Shown here one piece after another: positions 12,415 to 20,834 of a stretch of DNA of 64,000 nt (position 1 is the stretch's first letter; each line of letters begins with the position of its first letter). The notes under the pieces were generated by a model. That model was not told where the DNA came from, ran no database searches, and was given only the letters and a program-made list of their open reading frames with translations. The stretch lies in NCBI GenBank assembly GCA_947034885.2, contig OX344752.2, positions 26,664,386 through 26,728,385 of the forward strand, given 5' to 3'. The position numbers were made by a program, and so were the translations under genes. Source of the DNA: Thuidium tamariscinum. Its lineage: Eukaryota; Streptophyta; Bryopsida; Hypnales; Thuidiaceae.

Positions 12415-13856
12415 ACTACTTCCAGTTTACGGATTCCCAGATCGCGTGAAACACCTCGAGATGATATTGACTAAAGATTCCGATTTCGAGATGGGCTGTT
12501 TTACTACCAGGGCTTATTTTATGTCCCTGAAGGCCCATGTTGACTCCGAGTGCTCCAGTCTCGACATGACTTTCCATTGGCGGGACACTTTGGTTACAAC
12601 AAGACCATGGAGCTGATATCTAGAGACTTTTGGTGGTCACAAATGTGGAAAATCGTGAAAGACTACGTCACAACATGTGACACCTGCTCTAGATCAAAGA
12701 TCCCTCGTCATCAACCATACGGGTTACTTCAACCGCTACCGATTCCAGAAACCCCATGGACATCCATATCCATGGACATCCATATCCATGGACATCCATA
12801 TCCATGGACTTCATTGTGGACCTTCCACTGTCCAAGACCATTGACTCCATCTTCGTTGTTGTTGACCGGCTCATCAAGATGGCACACTTCATTCCGTGCC
12901 ATAAGACTGTAACCGGCGAAGAAACAACAAGACTATTTGTAGATAACATCTACAAACTTCATGGCTTACCTAACAACATCATCTCTGATCGCGGAACGCA
13001 ATTCACATCCAAATTCTGGCAGTTTCTATTCAAGATTCTAAGCGTCAAGATCAAGTTATCTTCAGCATACCATCCTCAGACCGATGGTCAAATCGAGCGC
13101 GTCAATCACGTATTGGAGCAGTACCTGCGATGTACCATCAACTACCATCAAGATAATTGGGTGGACTTGTTGCCGCTTGCCGAGTTTGCTTACAACAATA
13201 CGTTACAAGGGTCTATCCAACAGACTCCCTTCTTTGCAAACTACGGTCATCATCCAAGATTTGATCAATTCAACTTGAACATTTCCGAAAATCCAACTGC
13301 TATGGATCCTGCTACCCGATTATCTGATATTCAGAAGCAGATGAAGCAGAGCCTCATCGAAGCTCAAGAACACCAGAAAACCAATGTAGACAAATTTCGC
13401 AAGGAACATCCTAAGATCTCGATTGGAGACAAAGTATGGCTACTCTGTCGAAATTTGAGGACTCAACGTCCATCTGACAAACTCGACTACCGCCGCCTTA
13501 GACCATTTCTAGTGGTTAAACAAATCAACAAGGTGGCCTACCGATTGGAGTTACCCACTTCTATGAAGATCCATCATGTGTTTCACGTCTCTCTCCTCGA
13601 GCCATATAAGGAGTCAACACTACCAGACAGGGTTCAAGAACCTCCTCCACCGATAGAAATTGAAGGTGACGAAGAATTTGAAGTCTTGGAGATTCTTGAC
13701 TCTCGCATTTACCGTCGACGACTCGAATATCTTGTGCATTGGCAAGGCTATGACGTCAACAAAAGGACCTGGGAACCTGCCTCAAACCTTGAGAATGCCC
13801 CTGAAACGATTCAAGAGTTTCATCGACAATATCCTCAAAAACCAAGAAACGTTTGA
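12415..13856 (+). pseudogene. int: Chromovirus integrase with C-terminal chromodomain, frameshifted
   Basis: Upstream of 12550 the phase has TAA at 12472 and TGA at 12541. From 12550 the HHCC zinc-binding region is visible (HDFPLAGHFGY, then CDTC). At 12753-12800 three tandem copies of a 16-bp unit replace one, adding 32 bp and shifting the phase. The catalytic core then continues from 12756 (FIVDLPLSKTID, SDRGTQFTSKFW, YHPQTDGQIERVN, giving D-D-E). The GPF-like C-terminal region follows, then a chromodomain at about residues 295-350 of that frame (FEVLEILDSR, YLVHWQGYD, TWEPASNL). The chromodomain would direct integration to particular chromatin. Non-functional as read. Confidence 0.93.
12753..12814 (+). 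repeat. 16-bp minisatellite inside integrase
   Basis: The unit CCATGGACATCCATAT occurs three times in a row, followed by the partial unit CCATGGAC. One unit plus the partial copy encodes the normal integrase segment PWTSISMDF. The two extra units add 32 bp, which is not a multiple of three and explains the phase change. Confidence 0.9.
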
Positions 13857-14374
13857 GTTCAAAGTGTCTGAACCGCCACCAACGCCAATTTTTGTAAATT
13901 GCCTTGGTGCAGGTGTAGATACAGAGACTTTGAATTAAAGCGGTGGTGGTATCGACGAGGCAACGATGCACTTGTCTAACTTAGTTTTGCGGGGACAAAC
14001 CTTCGAACTCACGTCGGCCGAAAATGATATAAGGATTGCAATTGCCACCTCGCCGATGTCTCGTATTACCAATCGGACGGTCTTATACTAGTCCGCAACA
14101 CCCGCCTACTATTCCTAATCAATTGCTCTACTGTTCCTACCGCCGCCCACCGCCGCCCGCCGTCTTCGAAACATTCTTTACCGCTAACGGTTCTCCGACA
14201 ACCGTAACGGTATTCCGTACGCCGCCTTCCACCGCCAGCATCGACATTTGATTTAACGGTTTTCCGTACCCTATACATTCTTTTCTTTTGTCTGGTCCAC
14301 GTGAATCCCACGTGAACATTCTTTTTTCCAGCTTTGTTATTGGCCTACAAAGGAACTCGTGGAACTCGTTCCTT
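13857..14374 (+). other. Chromovirus 3' non-coding region
   Basis: Lies between the chromodomain stop and the polypurine tract. It is GC-richer than the surrounding intergenic DNA and has short open frames on both strands without recognisable motifs. Confidence 0.6.
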
Positions 14375-14387
14375 GAAGGGGAGGTGA
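14375..14387 (+). promoter_or_regulatory. Polypurine tract
   Basis: GAAGGGGAGGTGA lies directly before the 3' LTR start TGTCACGG. This is the normal position of the plus-strand primer of LTR retrotransposons. Confidence 0.85.
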
Positions 14388-14770
14388 TGTCACGGACGTG
14401 CCATATTGAACTTCATCCACACTCTACGAATTTTCGTAAGACCTATAATGGTATAGTATTAGTGGTTAGTAGTTTAGAGTAACTTCTAGAAGGTGCTTCC
14501 TAAGGTCTCTAGGACCTTACTCTGAAAGTTTCCAGAAGTCTAGTATAAGTAGAGAGTTGAGGGTCGTTGCTCCTCACTCTCTTCAACACCAGTTGTACCC
14601 CAATCTTGTATTGACTTCCTATTATCAATACATTTTCTAGTTTTCTCACTTTGAGTTGTAGTTTGAGTGACTTGTGAGGAATCCCCTCACTTCTAGTCTA
14701 ATCTTGTCCTTGTTTGAGGTTTCCTCTCAATCTTGATCTTGGTTCCGTCCAAGAATTGCCATCCGCAATA
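14388..14770 (+). repeat. 3' LTR of the chromovirus
   Basis: The same 383-bp length as the 5' LTR, starting TGTCACGGACGTG and ending CCGCAATA, so the terminal CA has become TA. It is followed by the GATTT target duplication at 14771-14775. Confidence 0.92.
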
Positions 14771-15805
14771 GATTTCAAACTTCAAATTGCTCCCAATTAT
14801 TCAAAACTACTTGGATTGACATGAAATTTAAAAACAATAATAAGACTGCAAGGGGAAGACAACTTGTCAAATTTTATTAAAAACAAACATTGGATGAAGG
14901 AGATATAAGCCCCCCAAGTTGCAACCATGAAATCTAGTTTGGTGAACTCCAATTGAACGTATGAACTTCGATTGTCTCTCAAAAAATAGTACATCTTGGA
15001 TAGATCTGAAAATTTTTACTACCCAAAGTAGAAGAAATGGTGCAACTTTCCCAACAAGTGGTATTGAAATCTGACATGAGATGCAAACGTTACAGTAAGC
15101 ACTTTGATTTGGGCTTGAAATTATATAGGATACTTTTGGTCCTCGGAGCATTTACGAGGGCGAAGGGTTAAATTAATTGACAAGCTGAACTCCCAAGTCC
15201 CAAGTCCCAACCTCGTCATCGCCGGTGCTTGGCTTGCGTACCATGCCGGTTTGGACTCCCCGGGGTGCTGCTAGTATAAAAGGGCGAGAGCTTGGCATTG
15301 TGATTCCAGGGCTGCGAGCTCCGGGCCTTGCTGAGCACAGGGCCCTGCAATGAAAACCCAAACAACAAAAAACAAGTAAAATTCATGAACCCAAATTTGC
15401 ATGAAGCTATAATTGCAATCGAAATCACTTATTTGCTCCTTGTTCATATCTGTTGAAGATATCTAAAACGTACAACAATCTTGTAGCCTTTGTAGCAATA
15501 GAAGAAAACACTTGATCTCGGAAAAATTCAGCAAAGAGGGCATGTTACGATGCAAGAGATCTAAAGTATTGAGGGAAACAAGCAATCCAATTGAACCATA
15601 AAAGCGAAATTCATAGTGACAGGTCTTACGATGCCAGCGTAGCTCTGCCCATAAGCAAGTTCCGACGCCCTTGCTTGTTCATAAAAGATGAAGCCACTTT
15701 CGTCCCTACAATGTGAAATCTCTATACTTAGCACTCAAATCGATAGAAATGCAGGTCTATGCAAAGCAATTCAAGGAGAAAACACCAATCAGGACGTCCG
15801 AGAGT

Positions 15806-16138
15806 AATGTTTTCATTGTTGGACCGTGTAGAGCGCTTGATTAACGAAAAGGCAATTAAAGGACAAGTACAGTGCTCAGAGACTCAGATTCTTGCCAATC
15901 AATTACATTTGCATTCCATTGTGTTTCGATCACGTAGAGCATCACATACATGCATGTGGTTTACATGATGCCACCAGTGCGCCTTGCTACAAGTCAAAAT
16001 GTGACTAATGTAGGGTGTGACTCAATGGAATGGAAATGTAATCGGTAAGAATCTGAGTCTTTGAGCATTGTACTCGTCCCTTAATTGCCTTTCTGTTACT
16101 CAAGCGCTCTACACGGTCCAACAGTGAAAATATTACTA
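15806..16138. repeat. Inner inverted repeat at the centre of the large palindrome
   Basis: About 118 bp (15806-15923) pair with 16020-16138 across a spacer of about 96 bp. Both halves encode the same peptide on opposite strands (FSLLDRVERL). The arms are more diverged than the outer arms. The unmatched stretches outside it are about 27 bp on the left and 101 bp on the right, so one side has an insertion or deletion. Confidence 0.75.
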
Positions 16139-16670
16139 AATATACACGCGCACACAGCGAAGCTAGGTGGTGAACACACAGACTGAATCCAAAATCATCT
16201 CTGCCTTGCTGCAAGTAGCCCTCGAAAAGAAATCATATACTCCTTGAATTGCTTTGCATAGACCTGCATTTCTATCGATTTGAGCGCTAAGTATAGAGAT
16301 TTCACATTGTAGGGACGAAAGTGGCTTCATCTTTCATGAACAAGTAAGGGCGTCGGAACTTGCTTATGGGCAGAGCTACGCTGGCATCGTAAGACCTGTC
16401 GCTATGAATTTCGCTTTTATGGTTCAATTGGATTGCTTGTTTCCCTCAATACTTTAGATCTCTTGCATCGTAACATGCCCTCTTTGCTGAATTTTTCCGA
16501 GATCAAGTGTTTTCTTCTATTGCTACAAAGGCTACAAGATTGTTGTCCGTTTTAGATATCTTCAACAGATATGAACAAGGAGCAAATAAGTGATTTCGAT
16601 TGCAATTATAGCTTCATGCAAATTTGGGTTCATGAATTTTACTTGTTTTTTGTTGTTTGGGTTTTCATTG

Positions 16671-16850
16671 CAGGGCCCTGCGCTCAGCAAGGCCCCGGAG
16701 CTCGCAGCCCTGGAATCACAATGCCAAGCTCTCGCCCTTTTATACTAGCAGCACCCCGGGGAGTCCAAACTGGTATGGTGCGCAAGCCAAGCACCAGTGA
16801 TGACGAGGTTGGGACTTGGGACTTGGGAGTTCAGCTTGTCAATTAATTTA
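16671..16850 (+). pseudogene. Possible captured exon in the inverted-repeat arm
   Basis: A pyrimidine-rich tract ends in TTTTCATTGCAG at 16673, as at a 3' splice site. It is followed by GC-rich, exon-like sequence (frame with GPALSKAPELAALESQC and later HPGESKLVW) broken by one TAG. The mirror copy in the left arm at about 15170-15350 has a 1-bp indel. Composition differs sharply from the AT-rich surroundings. I do not recognise the source protein; capture of a gene fragment is inference. Confidence 0.4.
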
Positions 16851-17842
16851 ACCCTTCGCCCTCGTAAATGCTCCGAGGACCAAAAGTATCCTATATAATT
16901 TCAAGCCCAAATCAAAGTGCTTACTGTAACGTTTGCATCTCATGTCAGATTTCAATACCACTTGTTGGGAAAGTTGCACCATTTCTTCTACTTTGGGTAG
17001 TAAAAATTTTCAGATCTATCCAAGATGTACTATTTTTTGAGAGACAATCGAAGTTCATACGTTCAATTGGAGTTCACCAAACTAGATTTCATGGTTGCAA
17101 CTTGGGGGGCTTATATCTCCTTCATCCAATGTTTGTTTTTAATAAAATTTGACAAGTTGTCTTCCCCTTGCAGTCTTATTATTGTTTTTAAATTTCATGT
17201 CAATCCAAGTAGTTTTGAATAATTGGGAGCAATTTGAAGTTTGAAATCTGAACATTGTTTTATTACAATCAACTTTTTTGTGGCTTGTTTCTTTTTCACA
17301 TAGTGTCCAATTCAATTTATATTTTGGAGAGAGTTGCATATATAAGTCTAGTTTGTGTGGTTAAAATCTCATGTAAAGCCAAAACGTTAAGAGTGACTAA
17401 GAAGCGTTTTAGTAGGAGGAAGTTCAGCCTTGAATGTGTTTTTTGCAATTTTTTTTTAATATTTGGACATCTCAAAGTCAAGTTGTATACATAGTGAGTC
17501 ATTTGAATGATATTTTTTGCACCAAATGAAAGTGTTTTTGTATTGGTTTTGGATCACTTTATAGTTTAGAATGTTTCACTTGAGTAGATTTAGAAATTGA
17601 AATTCACCTTTGATTGTGTTTTTAGAACAAATTTAGCATCTTTTTTCAACACTAATAAAAATGTTATAATCTGACAATCTATATGGCCAAATGACTCCAA
17701 ATTTGATTTACATCATCAACAACACATACACTACTAGAATGCATGGCTGAGATCACCATACCTTAATCACATTTTGACTTGTAAGACTTCAAAAGCAATG
17801 ATGTTTTCAAACCAAAAAATGATGAGGGCCTTTAGGAGTTAA

Positions 17843-18063
17843 CAAAGAAAGTATACCATGGACATTTAGTGTCCAATGAATGACAAGGCATTCTCTTGTA
17901 CAAGATAGAGATGTAACTATTAATCCTCAAAATTAGGGGTGGAGAAGACATCATCTACAATACTTTGACTTCAATTGAGCTCTTTTTGTTTTTCTTAATA
18001 TCAATGATTCCCATGGTTTTAGAAAGGATGATTTCTGTAGGGACCCCTTGCATCCTTCCAAGG
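17843..18063 (-). mobile_element. piggyBac-like MITE, diverged full-length copy
   Basis: 221 bp lie between TTAA at 17839-17842 and TTAA at 18064-18067. In reverse complement it starts CCTTGGAAGG and follows the family (CCATGGGAATC, then TTGTAGATGATGTCTTC, CCCCTAAT, GAGGATTAATAGTTACA). It is more diverged than the copies at 43465 and 56837. Confidence 0.65.
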
Positions 18064-18067
18064 TTAA

Positions 18068-18230
18068 AAGGATGGGCTCGTAGCTATGGAAATCATTGAT
18101 TTCCAAAAGAATCTTAAAGAACGCATTGTAGAAGATCTTTCGTTTCTATCCCTAATTTGGAAGATGGATAGTCTTAAATTTGTCCTACACTACAAGAGGT
18201 TTTCCCATTCATTGACCAAAAATGGATTTG
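18068..18230 (+). mobile_element. Truncated piggyBac-like MITE relative
   Basis: Immediately abuts the previous element head to head at a shared TTAA. It contains family segments GCATTGTAGAAGATC and TATCCCTAAT, but the 3' end is not recognisable. Confidence 0.4.
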
Positions 18231-18278
18231 GAATTGCTTTTGGCTTAATTACTTGAAGCTATGGAATTAGTGTAGTAT

Positions 18279-18600
18279 GCCCCTGGAAGATTTTCAGGGT
18301 TGTTCTATGAAACTATTCCCATTGTTGTAGACCAGCCTTCCATTTCTCTGAATTTTTGAATTTTGAAAAAATTAAATTAAATATTTAAACAAACAAACAA
18401 ACTTTAGAATGCATTAAAAAGCAAAAAAATGATTTAAGAAAATATTTTATTTTCAAAAAAAAAAATTTAAAATTTTAATAATTAATTTAATTAGTTAATT
18501 AATTAGTATTTTGTGTTGTGGTAATCGCTCGACCACATCAGCATAGTGTTACTAGCGTTCAGACAATGTTCCCAGCATTTGAGAACTCATAGTCTTCTAA
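18279..18600 (+). repeat. Dispersed repeat, copy A
   Basis: About 320 bp match 62194-62505 in the opposite orientation. Landmarks are TTGTTGTAGACCAGCC, a long A/T tract with AAATTAAATATTTAAA-like sequence, GACCACATCAGCAT and TTCCCAGCATTTG. No coding capacity; probably a non-autonomous transposon. Confidence 0.6.
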
Positions 18601-20834
18601 CACTAAATGTAAACCTCTTCATATTTCAAATTTACCATAGAGTACTTTTAGTGTTAGAAGTTAGATTTAATGTTACTTACTTTAGTAGGGTTAATGATAT
18701 TTAGTGTCATGGTTCGTAAATAGTGTTGCTAACACTAAATATCCTTTTTAGTGTACCAACAAAGCTCCTAATACTAATCACTCCTTTCTAACAAATGATG
18801 ATCCCGATTTCAACTTGCCTAAATAGCCTACATTACAATATCATATATAGACAACTTGCTATAATAATTTCACCATTATTATAGAATTGACATGTTTTAA
18901 TTCTATTTTAGAACTATTGGTGATTAGATTTTTCCTTCAATAATGTATTTACTTTTCCTTAACAATTTCTTGAAAGATGAATGTCAATTTTGAAAAAAAA
19001 ATATAATTTTTTAAGATTCTCAATTCAATTTTCCACCATAAAGAGTTAGACTTCAAAACTTTGTAGTGCAAAAAATTTATGTTAAGAGGGTTCCTAGTTT
19101 GAAGACCTAAGATTGATGTGTTCAATTTTTATTTTTATTTTATTTTACTTTGAATATTAATATTCTACATTATTTTTTTTCCCACACATTGTTATACATT
19201 CAAGACTTGTGCAAGATCCTATATTTGGATATGCAAATTCATTTTTATTTTTGTTGTTGTTGTTAGTAGCCCTCTATACAAGAGATGGCAATTTAGGAGT
19301 TTTTTTTTTGACAAAATAGATTTATAAACTTTAGGGGTAATGAGTCTAATATTTCTATTAGGAAGGTCAATTGATCAAATTATTCAATTATGAAGAGAAT
19401 ATTATCCAAAATTCATAGAAAAAATGTAATTTTTTTCTATTACAATGTAGCATAACTACAATTATGAAATTTATCCACTTCTACTATCAAAAGTCATCAC
19501 AAATTAGTTTGTGTTGATAAACCTTTTGTGGAAAAATTCAATGAAATTATTTTTAATCTTAAAAATGTTTTTTGAGTTTAAAAAACTTTTCTATGAATAT
19601 TTGAAGTTAAATGTAGAAGCTATCTTATTAACCCCTAAATGCCTAAAGTTTTTTCTAAGCTTCTAGGAATTTGCTCTAAATTGAACAAAAAGCCAACATT
19701 TTAATATGCTTTATCAATTTCTTTTTGAAATGTGACTGTACAAATTCAAAATAGATATGTTTGAAATCACTTACAAAAAAAGAAACAATAATATCACTAT
19801 GGAATTAAAGATTAGAATGTTTGATCATTAGGATGTTAAAACTACAAAAGTGAATTGAAATCTTCCAATCTTTTTTTCACATGTCAAATCTAAGAAGCTG
19901 TTTACCAAAAAATTATGAGATTAACCCCTAAACGCCTCAATCCTTTTTTGAATTTTTGCACATTTTTGCTTATAACTTTGTACAAATATATCATTTATAA
20001 GATTTTAATGAATTTCATCATTAAAGAAGGGTGTCTTTTCTAGATTTAAGCATTACATTTGATAAATGAAAAGTTAGTTGGATGAAATAGTGCCCAAAAT
20101 ATGGACGTTGGAACACTTCAAGGTTGAAGGGCCTAACATGCATAACCCCAATCAATTTATGAATTCTCAAAATCTACTCTACAATTTTTTTAAATGAATT
20201 TCAAATATGTTTTTTTCTCCAAGATGTAGTGTATTTGAGGCTCATTTTCAAGAGCCCTCAACACTATGGGAAGTCCAGATTGCAATGGACATTGGCTTGC
20301 ACAAAATCTTAAATCGAAAAGTCATAATCAATCATTTTCAAAATTGTTTTTTATACTTAAACTAGACTTCAAAAAGAAGTTTCCAAAAATATAAACTCCT
20401 ACAATAAAAGTAGCAACATGATTAGGTTTTGTTTAACTTCAAAGTTTTGCAAACACCAAATTTTGGTGCCTTAACGCATTTAGTGGCTTGAGCTTAACAA
20501 ACAAAGAACTTTCACTTGGCGATACATGAACATCTATCGGAAGAGAAGATTAATCAGGTACTGTGCTTGCATATGAGAGAGACAACAAACCGTGAAGTAC
20601 ACATGGATTGAAGGAAATACATTCCAAATCGAAAGTGCAAAATTTGTTTGCTAAGCCATAAACCTTCACAAGATAGAATTGACACCTGACAATGCTGCCT
20701 CCTTCCTCTTTCCTGGAAATTGTTAATAAATGCTTGAATATGAGCACGCTCATTGATTCTAAGAGGAAAAGTCGCAACGCCACATCTAATGACTTGTGGG
20801 TATTATGTATGCTTCATGCCACAGATCATGGAAT

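Larger units (their letters stand above)
8377..14770 (+). mobile_element. Ty3/gypsy chromovirus LTR retrotransposon (decayed)
   Basis: This 6394-bp element is flanked by the 5-bp target duplication GATTT (8372-8376 and 14771-14775). The 383-bp LTRs differ at about 20 positions by eye, mostly transitions, indicating an old insertion. The internal order is gag, protease, reverse transcriptase, RNase H, integrase, chromodomain, which is the Ty3/gypsy order with the C-terminal chromodomain that defines chromoviruses. Frameshifts and several stop codons disable pol. It sits in the left arm of a large inverted repeat whose right arm preserves the empty site (AAATC at 17244-17248). A Tcn1-like or other non-seed-plant chromovirus clade is possible, but I cannot place it without a tree. 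Confidence 0.95.
7932..17688. repeat. Large inverted repeat (left arm interrupted by a retrotransposon)
   Basis: The left arm covers 7932-8376 plus 14771-15778, and the right arm is 16240-17688. The arms are near-identical in reverse complement; for example GGCCACATAGATTGTCAG at 7932 pairs with the sequence ending at 17688. After a short unmatched gap, pairing resumes between about 15806-15923 and 16020-16138, leaving a central spacer of about 96 bp. Total arm length is about 1.6 kb, centred near 15970. The retroelement at 8377-14770 entered after the inverted repeat formed, because the right arm has the uninterrupted site. No target duplication is obvious at the outer ends. It could be a foldback-type element or an inverted segmental duplication. 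Confidence 0.85.
17689..20834. other. AT-rich intergenic region with MITEs
   Basis: Holds the piggyBac-like MITE at 17843-18063, a truncated relative at about 18068-18230, and a dispersed repeat at 18279-18600. Beyond 18.6 kb it is AT-rich with no recognisable gene. The last part (about 20.5-20.8 kb) is probably the 3' untranslated region of the minus-strand plastid-protein gene. Confidence 0.65.

Noticed and set aside
14867..15151. 94-codon frame repeated identically at 16868-17152
   Set aside because: Identical because both are arms of the inverted repeat. The sequence is low-complexity and lacks any protein signature.
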